From: Sphingobium sp. WTD-1
Lineage (GTDB): Bacteria; Pseudomonadota; Alphaproteobacteria; Sphingomonadales; Sphingomonadaceae
Length of the DNA: 64,000 bases
Direction: 5' to 3'
Assembly (NCBI RefSeq): GCF_030128825.1
Contig: NZ_CP119128.1
Location: 310,001 to 374,000, forward strand
In this document: positions 1 to 9,616 of the stretch, piece after piece
Position numbering within the stretch: the stretch's first letter is position 1
How the letters are laid out: each line of letters starts with the position of its first letter
Notes under the pieces: model-generated
What the model was told of the DNA's origin: nothing
Seen by the model: only the letters and a program-made list of their open reading frames with translations
Databases searched by the model: none
Made by a program: the position numbers and the translations under genes

Positions 1-1318
1 GCCCTCTTGCTTCGAGCAATTGGGCTAAGGCGCTGGACATTGCGTCCTCAAGTGCCGAATGCACTAGATCAATCTCGTCTGCCCCCTTAAGTGTGGCGAG
101 GACGGGTGGTTCGATTTTGCGACCACTCGCGCCGGCAATTCTGTGATAGGCCCCCTGATCAAATCTCTGCTCAATGCGCCCGAAGCGTACATGAGCGAGG
201 TTCTTCAGCCACTCAAGGTAGGAGGCCGTAACCCCTCCTGCGTTCAAGTAGATGTCAGGTATGATCATCACACCGCGCTCGGACAGCGCGCGATCGGCGT
301 CTGCGGTCACTGGACCATTGGCCCCTTCCGCAATGATGCGTGCTCGCAAGCGCTGCTGATTGCCAGCGTGGATTGTATTTTCGAGTGCTGCCGGCACAAG
401 TATGTCACAGTCGAGCTCAAGTCCCAGCATCGACGAAGGCAGGTCTTGAGCGCCAGAAAACCCCATGATGGAACCAGTTTGGGTTCGATGTTCCATCACA
501 TCCGGTATATGCAGGCCAGCCTCCCTGAATATTGCTCCATCATGCTCGATGACACAGATGATCTTCGCGCCACCATTTTCAAGAAATGTCGCTGCATGCC
601 CGCCGACGTTGCCCAATCCTTGCACGACGATTCTTTTACCTTCGAGGCCTCTGGTCAAACCCAGCCGCGCCATTTCGGCCTCTCGAGCGCAGGCTTCCCT
701 CAGACCATAGAACACGCCAAGCCCGGTCGCCTCGGTCCTGCCACGCAACCCACTCAAGGTTATAGGCTTGCCCGTCACGCACGCCAGCGCATTCAGATCC
801 GAGTGGTTAATTTGCTGATAGGTGTCGGCGATCCAGGCCATTTCCTGCGGCCCCGTCCCGTAGTCGGGTGCCGGAACATCGCTGGCAGGGCCGATCATGT
901 TGCGGCGGAGCAGCTCGAATGCGTACCGGCGCGTGATCCGTTCGAGTTCGGCTGCGGAGAATTCGTTGCGGTCGATCTGGATCGCCCCCTTTGCCCCTCC
1001 GAAGGGCACGTCCATCAGCGCGCATTTGTATGTCATGAGCGAGGCTAGGCCAACGACTTCCTCAAGCTCGACATTGGGGCTGAAGCGAATGCCACCCTTG
1101 GTCGGCAGCCGGTGGTGACTGTGCTCTGCGCGCCAGGCATTGATGACCCTGACGGTTCCGTCGTCTCTCCTGATCGGAAACGCGAACTGGCAAACCGTGT
1201 TGCAAGTCCGTATTTGCGAGAGCAGCAGGGGGTCGTGCAGGGTATGGCCGGCTGCCCGGTCGAAGGCCTGGTCTACTTGCTGATCGAGGCGGATACGAGA
1301 ATTTTGGGAATCATTCAT
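1..1318 (-). CDS. Glu/Leu/Phe/Val dehydrogenase (NAD(P)-dependent glutamate dehydrogenase type), 3' end beyond window
   Basis: The minus frame from the ATG at 1318 stays open to the window edge (439 codons, no stop), so the C-terminal end is missing. The N-terminal dimerisation/substrate domain carries PTKGGIRFSP and a lysine-containing DVPFGGAKGAI stretch, the glutamate-binding and catalytic lysine region of the family. A Rossmann segment VVQGLGNVGG follows, the NAD(P)-binding glycine-rich turn. Family members deaminate glutamate or branched-chain/aromatic amino acids to 2-oxo acids in the cytoplasm; the sequence alone does not fix the substrate. A GGAAG ribosome site lies just before the ATG. 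The gene is downstream of, and co-directional with, the BI-1/HdeD genes, about 190 bp after the small acidic gene. Length and motifs look intact as far as visible. Confidence 0.88.
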   Translation of the reverse strand, partial: MNDSQNSRIRLDQQVDQAFDRAAGHTLHDPLLLSQIRTCNTVCQFAFPIRRDDGTVRVINAWRAEHSHHRLPTKGGIRFSPNVELEEVVGLASLMTYKCALMDVPFGGAKGAIQIDRNEFSAAELERITRRYAFELLRRNMIGPASDVPAPDYGTGPQEMAWIADTYQQINHSDLNALACVTGKPITLSGLRGRTEATGLGVFYGLREACAREAEMARLGLTRGLEGKRIVVQGLGNVGGHAATFLENGGAKIICVIEHDGAIFREAGLHIPDVMEHRTQTGSIMGFSGAQDLPSSMLGLELDCDILVPAALENTIHAGNQQRLRARIIAEGANGPVTADADRALSERGVMIIPDIYLNAGGVTASYLEWLKNLAHVRFGRIEQRFDQGAYHRIAGASGRKIEPPVLATLKGADEIDLVHSALEDAMSSALAQLLEARG

Positions 1319-1510
1319 CTTCCGGAGGCTCCGTATCTCGACGCTGGCATCATGCGACCAGATCAAGACCCGGGGCACCTACGTCGCCCTTCCATCGAAT
1401 CGCGACGATACAGGATTGCTCGCCGGAAGTCGCTAATCGCCAGCTTTCTGGTGAAGCGCCAATAGCGCTGGGTAACCCGACCACCGGACAGAGTCCGGAT
1501 CATGGTACTC

Positions 1511-1717
1511 CTACGCTTTCGGGCGAAGAACCTGCTTTGGTCCCGATAGCGTCCAACTAGGAGGATCGCTGGCCGGAAACGACTCAATGATAGCTTCCTC
1601 CACCGGGTCCAGTTCATCAGCGGGCTGCTCGTCTCGCATCGAGGCTAATTCGGCCTGTGTCCTGTCATTCTCGGCAGCCTTCACAGGCTGTGTGGGTTTC
1701 TCGGAAGCAGACATCAT
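1511..1717 (-). CDS. small acidic hypothetical protein (68 aa)
   Basis: Of several possible starts, the ATG at 1717 has an AGGGA ribosome site 5 nt upstream, giving 68 residues. The product is hydrophilic and acidic, with a conserved-looking C-terminal motif EEAIIESFPASDPPSW. I have seen this type of motif in small proteins of unknown function from proteobacterial stress loci, but I do not know its role. No signal peptide or membrane segment is visible. It lies 62 bp downstream of the hdeD-like gene in the same direction and may be the last gene of the BI-1/HdeD operon. Confidence 0.6.
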   Translation of the reverse strand: MMSASEKPTQPVKAAENDRTQAELASMRDEQPADELDPVEEAIIESFPASDPPSWTLSGPKQVLRPKA

Positions 1718-1779
1718 ATTGGTCCCTGGTTGGAGTTCAGTTCGTTGCTTTTTATTGGCTTCATTTTCCCGTGGCACGG

Positions 1780-2394
1780 TCAAGCTCGCCGAAGCTTCAG
1801 ACCGAGGCCGATGAGAACAAACCCGGCAAACATTGCATAGGCCCCGATCACCCACGCGGCCGAAGGCAAGGTCGTCAGGGGATCAAGGACCAGCAGGATG
1901 AAGATCGCGATCCCAAGAAATACCGAGAGGGCGCCTGAGAGGCCCATCAACCACTCTCCCCTGATTTCCTTGCGAAGGCTCGTTGCGGCAACCATCTCAA
2001 GGGCGCCCGTCACGATCGCCCAGATCGCCAGCATGACAAGAGTGACGAGAGCGTAGCCGACGGTCATGACCTCGGGCATCAGCACGAACAGGATCGCGGT
2101 CGCGATGCCAATGATCCCGCGGATCACATAGGCCCACCAGCGCTCCTCCTTACGCCGGGCGCCGCGCACCGCCGCGACCATGGAAAGGATTCCATCGGCA
2201 CCGGCATAGGCGGCGAATACCATCGCAAAGGCGAACAGGGCGCTGAGCGGGAACAGAAAGGATACCACGCCAAGCGCGAGCGCGAGGACACCGCGAAAGA
2301 CGATCCATCCCCAGTTGCGGCGCAGTGTCCCCAACATCTGCTGACCGACCGCGTCGGACACGCCGGAAACGGCATCGACTTTGACTCCAACCAT
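1780..2394 (-). CDS. hdeD: HdeD family (DUF308) inner-membrane stress protein
   Basis: A 204-residue, mostly hydrophobic protein with about six predicted membrane helices. It opens with the RRNWGWIVFRGVLAL segment and contains the FAAYAGADGI motif seen in HdeD/DUF308 proteins. HdeD is linked in enterobacteria to acid resistance at high cell density and is carried on mobile stress-tolerance islands; the mechanism is not established. The start at 2394 is preceded by GGAGG. It sits 46 bp downstream of the BI-1-like gene, same strand, suggesting co-transcription. A second homologue lies at 27417-28073. Confidence 0.88.
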   Translation of the reverse strand: MVGVKVDAVSGVSDAVGQQMLGTLRRNWGWIVFRGVLALALGVVSFLFPLSALFAFAMVFAAYAGADGILSMVAAVRGARRKEERWWAYVIRGIIGIATAILFVLMPEVMTVGYALVTLVMLAIWAIVTGALEMVAATSLRKEIRGEWLMGLSGALSVFLGIAIFILLVLDPLTTLPSAAWVIGAYAMFAGFVLIGLGLKLRRA

Positions 2395-2440
2395 AAGGCC
2401 TCCTTTTTTGGCACCCTAAAGGGCGCATGATGTGACGTCG

Positions 2441-3169
2441 CTATGCTCGTTCACGCTCCCCCATGAGGTTGAGCAGGAGCTGGAACAGGTTTATGAGATC
2501 CAGATAAAGGGATAGCGCCCCCATCACCGCGAGCTTCTCAGCTGATTCTGTCCCCGCATAGGCGAAATATTGACTCTTCAAGCGCTGGCTATCCCAGGCG
2601 GTAAGGCCGGTGAAGACCAGCACGGCGATGATCGAGACGGCGAACTGCAGTCTGTCGGAGGCAAGGAACAGGTTGATAAGACTCGCGATGACGACCCCGA
2701 AAAGCCCTACCATGAGGAAGGTCGACCAGCGCGAAAGGTCGACATTGGTCGTATAGCCCCACAGGCACATCGTCGCGAACAGGGCGGCGGCCGAGAAGAA
2801 CGCCAGCGCGATGCTGGTGCCGGTGAACACCAGGAAGACGCTGGCCAGCGACAGTCCCATGATGGCCGCGAATGAATAGAAAGCGATCCGCGCAGTGTTG
2901 GCGCTCATCTGCTCGACGCGGAAGGAGAAGAACAGGACAAAGGCGAGCGGCGCCAGAATCACGACCCATTTGAGGGGCGTGTTGAAGATCGGTTGATAGA
3001 GAGCTGGCGTGCTGGCGACGAGGAAGGCGACGAGCCCGGTAAGGACCAGTCCCAGGGCCATCGTGCGATAGATGCCAAGCATGTAACGGCGAAGACCGGC
3101 GTCGTAAGAGACCGCACGCCCCGAGGCGTCGTGCAAATCCGCGCCGGAGCTTTCAATTGGCGTGTTCAT
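2441..3169 (-). CDS. Bax inhibitor-1/YccA family membrane protein
   Basis: A 242-residue protein with seven predicted membrane helices, a polar N-terminus (about residues 1-30) and the C-terminal helix pattern of BI-1/YccA proteins (SLYLDLINLFQLLLNL near the end). Bacterial members are calcium-leak or protease-modulator membrane proteins; YccA interacts with FtsH. The start at 3169 is chosen because it has GGAG upstream and begins at the usual cytoplasmic N-terminus; the longer open frame to 3286 would add an unrelated arginine-rich stretch over a 13-bp tandem duplication. First gene of a probable BI-1 - HdeD - small protein unit, divergent from groESL. Confidence 0.87.
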   Translation of the reverse strand: MNTPIESSGADLHDASGRAVSYDAGLRRYMLGIYRTMALGLVLTGLVAFLVASTPALYQPIFNTPLKWVVILAPLAFVLFFSFRVEQMSANTARIAFYSFAAIMGLSLASVFLVFTGTSIALAFFSAAALFATMCLWGYTTNVDLSRWSTFLMVGLFGVVIASLINLFLASDRLQFAVSIIAVLVFTGLTAWDSQRLKSQYFAYAGTESAEKLAVMGALSLYLDLINLFQLLLNLMGERERA

Positions 3170-3274
3170 CTGCAAATCTCCAACGGATGGTGCAGCGATC
3201 GAGGAAGCATGTGCCGGTCCGGTCCTGCGCCTTCCTGACACGGTGCGGCAGCCGGTTGAAACGTACCGGTCTTT

Positions 3275-3300
3275 TGTAAAGCTCATCTGTAAAGCTCATC
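3275..3300. repeat. 13-bp perfect tandem duplication
   Basis: The 13-mer TGTAAAGCTCATC occurs twice head to tail in the region upstream of the BI-1-like gene. The duplication shifts reading frame between the two halves of the minus-strand open frames here, which argues that neither upstream frame is a maintained gene. It may be a replication-slippage product, or a duplicated regulator half-site in the BI-1 promoter. Confidence 0.75.
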
Positions 3301-3570
3301 AGGCGCTGCACGGCGACCGCGCTCACGATCGGCAACCCGATCGCGCCACCCTGCCTCTGGAGCACTGAACCAAGCGAGATCATGGGCTGTCCGTCCCTGC
3401 CGACGTTTTCCTCTTCTCTTGGACGGTCCCGTAGCGAATCGGTCGCAATCGCCTGCTGATCTATATCACCTCGTCGCCGCATTTCCTGAGGCAATGTCTG
3501 ACCGCGCGCCATGCGATTGTGCGCGCATCGGCATTCACATGGCTGAAGCGCCAGGAAGTGCGGGAAATGT

Positions 3571-3599
3571 CTTGATGGTCGAAATTCGCCTTCCTAGCT
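3571..3599 (+). promoter_or_regulatory. candidate RpoH (sigma-32) promoter of groESL
   Basis: CTTG at 3571-3574, an 18-nt spacer, then CCTAGCT at 3593-3599. This fits the alphaproteobacterial RpoH pattern CTTG-N17/18-CYTATNT with one mismatch. It lies about 70 nt before the groES start. No competing CIRCE element was seen, so sigma-32 control is the simplest reading. Confidence 0.6.
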
Positions 3600-3608
3600 A
3601 TGCCGAAA

Positions 3609-3638
3609 ACGACCGTTCCCCGCGAACGGGAGGGTCGT
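3609..3638 (+). promoter_or_regulatory. 5'-UTR hairpin upstream of groES
   Basis: ACGAC (3609-3613) pairs with GTCGT (3634-3638) and CGTTC (3614-3618) with GAACG (3624-3628). The loop is CCCGC, with an asymmetric bulge GGAGG at 3629-3633. It lies between the predicted promoter and the groES ribosome site (TGGAGGT, near 3656-3662). It could modulate mRNA stability or temperature-dependent translation; this is inference. Confidence 0.45.
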
Positions 3639-3667
3639 CACATCATGATCTGCTTTGGAGGTAATGC

Positions 3668-3973
3668 ATGCATTTCCGTCCCCTGCACGACCGTGTCGCC
3701 GTGCGTCGCATCGAAGCCGAGGAAAAGACGGCCGGCGGCATCATCATCCCGGATACTGCCAAGGAGAAGCCCCAGGAGGGCGAGGTCGTCGCCGTCGGGC
3801 CGGGCGCCCGCGACGAGACCGGCAAGCTGGTCGAGCTGTCCGTCAAGGCCGGCGACCGCGTCCTCTTCGGCAAATGGTCCGGCAGCGAGGTCAAGATCGA
3901 CGGCGAGGAACTGCTCATCATGAAGGAGAGCGACATCCTCGGGATCGTCGAAACCGAAGCGTCGTCCAAATAG
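3668..3973 (+). CDS. groES: co-chaperonin GroES
   Basis: A 101-residue Cpn10: starts [14 protein letters not shown], has the mobile-loop region [19 protein letters not shown] (about residues 20-38) and the roof/anchor segment [15 protein letters not shown]. GroES caps GroEL during ATP-driven protein folding in the cytoplasm. GGAGG lies just before the ATG. groEL follows after 48 bp in the same direction, forming the usual bicistronic operon. The stop codon is TAG. Setting (hdeD, BI-1, hsp20 genes) suggests an accessory groESL copy in addition to a chromosomal one. Confidence 0.97.
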   Translation: MHFRPLHDRVAVRRIEAEEKTAGGIIIPDTAKEKPQEGEVVAVGPGARDETGKLVELSVKAGDRVLFGKWSGSEVKIDGEELLIMKESDILGIVETEASSK

Positions 3974-5641
<1,668 letters not shown>

Positions 5642-5668
5642 GGATTGGGGGCCGCAAGGCCCCCATCC
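5642..5668. terminator. hairpin terminator between convergent groEL and kinase gene
   Basis: GGAT-T-GGGGGCC, loop GCAA, GGCCCCC-ATCC: an 11-12-bp GC-rich stem immediately after the groEL stop, facing the convergent kinase gene that ends at 5689. No long T-run follows. Stem strength and position suggest bidirectional termination. Confidence 0.65.
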
Positions 5669-5688
5669 GAACACCGAGTACCTTTCGT

Positions 5689-7674
5689 CTAGGCGGAGTC
5701 ACCGGTCGCGCTTTTCGCCGACCGGATCTCGGCCAGTTTCGCGGCCAGTTCGTCCTGCCGAAAGGGCTTCATGAGGCGCGGAAAGTCGGGAGTGATCTCG
5801 CTGCTCTCGGCATAGCCGGAGACGATCAGGACGGGCGTGCGCGCCCGCAGCGCGCGGCCGAGGGCCGCGCCCGACATCCCTGTCGTCAGATGATCGGTGA
5901 CCACGACGCTCGGGTTCATGCCGCTTTTCACCAGCTCCAGCGCGTCCTCCGCGGATTTCGCCTCGGTCACCTCATAGCCGATCGCCGAGAGCATCTGGCT
6001 GACGCTCGCGCGGACGAGATCGTCATCGTCGACAAGGAGGGCGGTTCCCTCCTGGGGGAGCGTTCCCTCGACCTTTGGCGCCGCGCGCTGCGGGGTCTCC
6101 GTCGAGACGGGAAGGAGAATCTCCACCCGGGTCCCGGCATCGGGAGCGGTCGTGATCGTGAGGGTTCCGCCGATTTGCCGCGCAAGGCCATGCGCCATCG
6201 AAAGGCCAAGACCTGTTCCCTTGCCCGGCCCCTTTGTCGAAAAGAACGGCTCGACGGCTCGCGTGGCTGTCTCCTCATCCATGCCGATCCCGGTATCCGA
6301 GACCGCGAGGCTGATATAGCTGCCTGGGCTCAGGCCCTCGTCATTTTCCGCGCTGAAATGCCGCTCGGATGCCGAGATGCGGAGCGTGCCCCCTTCGGGC
6401 ATCGCGTCCCTCGCATTCACGCAAAGGTTGAGGAGCGCCATTTCGACCTGGTTGTGATCGGCGCGCGCGGCAGGCAGCCCTTCCGGCACCTCGATCACCA
6501 AGCTGATTTTCGGCCCGATCGTCGATCCGACCAGTTCGGCCATGCCGCGTACCAGCGTGCCGATTTCGATCGCGCGGAGCTGCAACGGCTGCTGCCGCGC
6601 GAAGGCCAGGAGCCGCTGTACGAGCGCCCTCGCCCGCTCGGCCGACTGTATGGCACCCTCGATGAGGCGGCGCTGGCGCTCCGTGCCAAGTCCGCTGCGG
6701 CTCAGGATGTCCAACCCGCCCACGATCGGGGTCAGCAGGTTGTTGAAGTCGTGGGCGACGCCGCCGGTAAGCTGACCCATCGCCTCGAGCTTCTGCGCCT
6801 GCCGGAGCGCCTCCTCGGCACGCTTGCGGTCACTGATGTCGAGCGCTTCTACGATGAGCGCCAAGGTTTCGCCTTGCGGCCCCCGCATCGGTCGCATTCC
6901 CACGTCGAACGAGCGCGGGCCGATCGGAAGATGGATCGACAATTCTCTTTGCAAGGTTACGCCCGTTGCGACCCGCAAGACACCTGCCTTCACGACGTTG
7001 AGGAGATCGGGGGAATCCGCAAACCACGGTGTCTCCCATAGTGGCTTGCCGACCACATCCTTGAGCCGCGCCTCGATCCCCGCCAACGCAGTGGCGTTCG
7101 CGTCCAGGACGGTCCCATCGAGATCAATGAGCAGCTGATACTGGTTGTTGGTCTGGAAGATCGCCCGCATCCGCGCTTCGCCCAACGTTAGCTCGGCGGT
7201 CCGCTCCTCGACCTTGCGTTCGAGCAAGCCGGCTAGGCTTCGCAGTTCCTCAAGGTGCCCGCGTGCCTCATATTGCCGGCGGCGCCCGCGCAGCGCCGCT
7301 CGAGTCAGGCTGATGAGGGTAGTCGGATGAAAGGGGCGTTCGAGGAAGCTGACGTTTCCGAGCCGCTCCAGCAAGCGGGCAGCCTCGGGGTTGCGTTCGA
7401 GCCCGCTGCCTTGGTGCACGAGAAGCACGAACGGAAAGTCGGACCAATCGGGCTGGTCTGCGATCCATGCCTCGAGCGAGCCGGTGTCGGCACCGATCAG
7501 CGCCTCCGAGGTGACAATCGCTAGCCCTGCCCCCGCGCGGATCTCCTCGACCAGCCGTTCGACCGAGGGGCATTCGAGGGCGCGGATGCCGGCGTTCGCC
7601 AGAACGGTTGCGGCGACGTCTGCATCCCGGCCGAAAGGCGCGAGTATCAGCGCGCACTCGGAAACCTCGGGCAT
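5689..7674 (-). CDS. hybrid histidine kinase (pseudo-receiver, PAS, HisKA, HATPase, receiver)
   Basis: About 661 residues. Residues 1-130 resemble a receiver fold but lack a clear phospho-acceptor Asp in the usual place, so probably a pseudo-receiver. A short coiled coil (RSLAGLLERKVEERTAEL) and a PAS domain (about 165-285) follow. The HisKA H-box is VAHDFNNLL; the ATPase domain has NLCVNARDAMPEGG, SDTGIGMDEE and GKGTGLGLSM; a C-terminal receiver has VDDDD, VVTDH and the conserved lysine in LMKPF. It likely autophosphorylates on His and exchanges phosphate with its own receiver. The ATG at 7674 overlaps the stop of the KaiC-like gene (TGATG), so the two are translationally coupled. The signal is unknown. 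Confidence 0.9.
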   Translation of the reverse strand: MPEVSECALILAPFGRDADVAATVLANAGIRALECPSVERLVEEIRAGAGLAIVTSEALIGADTGSLEAWIADQPDWSDFPFVLLVHQGSGLERNPEAARLLERLGNVSFLERPFHPTTLISLTRAALRGRRRQYEARGHLEELRSLAGLLERKVEERTAELTLGEARMRAIFQTNNQYQLLIDLDGTVLDANATALAGIEARLKDVVGKPLWETPWFADSPDLLNVVKAGVLRVATGVTLQRELSIHLPIGPRSFDVGMRPMRGPQGETLALIVEALDISDRKRAEEALRQAQKLEAMGQLTGGVAHDFNNLLTPIVGGLDILSRSGLGTERQRRLIEGAIQSAERARALVQRLLAFARQQPLQLRAIEIGTLVRGMAELVGSTIGPKISLVIEVPEGLPAARADHNQVEMALLNLCVNARDAMPEGGTLRISASERHFSAENDEGLSPGSYISLAVSDTGIGMDEETATRAVEPFFSTKGPGKGTGLGLSMAHGLARQIGGTLTITTAPDAGTRVEILLPVSTETPQRAAPKVEGTLPQEGTALLVDDDDLVRASVSQMLSAIGYEVTEAKSAEDALELVKSGMNPSVVVTDHLTTGMSGAALGRALRARTPVLIVSGYAESSEITPDFPRLMKPFRQDELAAKLAEIRSAKSATGDSA

Positions 7675-9179
7675 CAATGGCGTTCTTCGATCAGCTCAGG
7701 TGCATCCCCAAAGAGGCTGCGCACGCCACGCGCCATTCCCTGAAACGAGACCAGCGCTTCGCCGATCCGGACCCCGTCGGCGCCAATGCTATATTCGCGG
7801 ATGGTGTCTTCATGCGCACCGGTTCGCTTCTTCACGACCGAAATCGCCCGGCGGAGACGGCCGCAGGTCTCGAAGTAGCGCAGCAAGATCACCGTGTCGG
7901 CGAGATAGGCGACATCGACGGGGGTTCGCGTATCGCCGACCAGCCCGTGCTGCGCGATGGTCACGAACGTCGTTGCGGCCTGGCGGTTCAGATACTGCAG
8001 CAGCTCGTGCATATGCAGCACCAAGGCGTTCTCGCCCGGCATCGCGGCCTGGTAACCATTAAGGCTATCCACCACCACCGTCCTCGCGCCATTCTCTTCG
8101 ACGCATTTCCGGACCCGCGCTGAAAGCTCTCCGGGGGTCAGCTCGGCGGCGTCGATCTGCTCGACCTGCAAGGCACCGGCGTCCATCATCGCGATGATGT
8201 CGATTCCAAGCCCTCTTGCGCGTTCGGCAAGGAGCCCGACCTCCTCGTCGAACACGAACAACGCCGCCTACTCTCCTTTCTTCACGGCCGCGGCGACGAA
8301 CGTCAGCACGAGCAGAGACTTCCCCGTTCCTGCAGGGCCCAGGATCAGCACGCTCGATCCACGCTCCAGACCACCCCCCGTCAGCGCGTCCAGTTCGGCG
8401 ATCTCGGTCGTGACCTTGTCGCGCTCGAAGCTGGACCGGTGCTCGGCCGAGATCAGGCGCGGAAATACGCGGGCGCCGCCTCGTTCGATGACGAAGTCGT
8501 GATAGCCGCCGCGAAAGCCTCGCCCGCGATATTTGGCGACCCTGATCCGCCGGCGCTCCGGACCGAATTCTCTTGCGAGCTCCTCCAGGCAGACCACACC
8601 ATGCGCAACGCTGTGAACGGTCTTGTCTTCGGTCTCCGTCGTCATGTCGTCGAGCATCAGCACGATCGTGCCCTGGCCCGCGAAATAGTGCTTCAACGCG
8701 AGGACCTGTCGCCGGTAGCGGAGCGAGCTCTGCGACAGCAGTCTTATTTCCGAGAGGCTGTCGAGGACCAGCCGGTCGGGCTTCGATCGCGTGAAGGCTT
8801 CGAATATTCTCCGGGTCGTCTCCACCAGCTCGAGGTCCGACAAGTAAAGCAAGCTTTGCTGCTGCTTCTCGTCAACGAGGCTATCGGGGGAGATCAACTC
8901 GACGATCTCGACGCCGTCGAGCGCCCACCCGTGCGCTGCGGCGGCGGCGCGCAACTCTTCCTCGCTTTCGGAGAGCGTCAGATACAGCACCTTCTCTCCG
9001 TTCCGGGCCCCTTCGAGCAGGAACTGCATCGCGACCGTGGTCTTGCCCGTTCCCGGCAGGCCCTCGAGCAGAAAGACTCTGCCGCGGCTCAACCCTCCAC
9101 CGAGGATATCATCGAGGCCCGGCACTCCCGTTCCAGCAGGTTCTTCGCTATTCACCGTACAACTTGCCCCTTCGAACAT
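7674..9179 (-). pseudogene. KaiC-like circadian-clock family ATPase, interrupted by in-frame TAG
   Basis: From the ATG at 9179 (GGGGA upstream) a two-domain RecA/KaiC-type ATPase can be read. Domain I has Walker A GLPGTGKTT; domain II has GPAGTGKSL. At 8268-8270 the frame meets TAG (…KKGE-stop-AALFVFDEE…) and then continues in the same frame to 7674 with clearly KaiC-like sequence (VVVDSLNGYQAAMPGE, VDVAYLADTVILLRYFE). The uninterrupted length would be about 500 residues, normal for two-domain KaiC family members. Truncation leaves domain II without its Walker B and C-terminal half, so the gene is probably inactive unless read through. It is coupled to the hybrid kinase, suggesting a KaiC-kinase signalling pair. 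Confidence 0.85.
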
Positions 9180-9479
9180 GGGTTTCCCCGACCGTTCTGC
9201 GCGACCCGCACCGCCTAGCGATGGATCGCCGGGCAGGAGCGAGCCTCGTTGAACATGCCGACAAAGCACCCAGCGAAGCCTGGATTGCTGCCCCACGGCG
9301 CCCCGCCAGAAAGGGTGCCGGATCAGAGATGTAATCGTCCCTGAGCTATATCAGTCTGTCATGCAGGTGCCGGTCAGCCGCTACCCTGCTCGAGGAGCCT
9401 GGCGAGCTTTACCCGCCCGCCTGTTCCCCACTGAGCCGATCACCTCCCCCACAGCTTCTCGCCGCGAAGACAACCGCTC

Positions 9480-9510
9480 GTGGCACTTTACCCCGCCGGT
9501 AAAGTGCCAC
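9480..9510. repeat. 13-bp perfect inverted repeat next to the transposon insertion
   Basis: GTGGCACTTTACC, 5-nt spacer, GGTAAAGTGCCAC. It lies 20 bp outside the left target duplication of the Tn7-like element, in the gap between the KaiC gene start and the transposon. It may be an operator, a recombination site or a hairpin. No gene uses it obviously. Confidence 0.7.
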
Positions 9511-9543
9511 AACTGTTCATTCCCCCCGGGCCTCTGTCGGTGT

Positions 9544-9601
9544 GCCGTCATTCGCGAACTGGTTCCATCAACGTGAACCGGTGCCGTCATCGTGAACTGG
9601 T
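9544..9601. repeat. left-end transposase-binding repeats (3 tandem ~19-bp copies)
   Basis: Three adjacent copies at 9544-9563, 9564-9582 and 9583-9601 with consensus KCCRTCANCGTGAACYGGT. In the Tn7 family such arrays at the ends bind the TnsB/TniA transposase. The array ends 15 bp before the tniQ stop. Confidence 0.8.
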
Positions 9602-9616
9602 GGAGGCGAAGATCCG

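Larger units (their letters stand above)
3170..3667. other. divergent intergenic region between BI-1 and groESL
   Basis: About 500 bp without a convincing gene. A 119-codon minus frame (3153-3512) shows no recognisable domain and runs across the tandem duplication, so it is not called. The region holds the duplication, a heat-shock-type promoter and a hairpin upstream of groES. No CIRCE (HrcA) inverted repeat was found. Confidence 0.6.

Noticed and set aside
143..1048. 301-codon plus-strand frame at the left edge
   Set aside because: Antisense shadow of the dehydrogenase, whose minus-strand frame has all family motifs but no stop inside the window.
3153..3512. 119-codon minus frame upstream of the BI-1 gene
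   Set aside because: No domain, crosses a 13-bp tandem duplication that shifts frame, and overlaps the BI-1 start.
9544..9601. Possible CRISPR-like repeats
   Set aside because: Copies abut without unique spacers and have inverted partners at the other end of the transposon; they are transposase-binding repeats.
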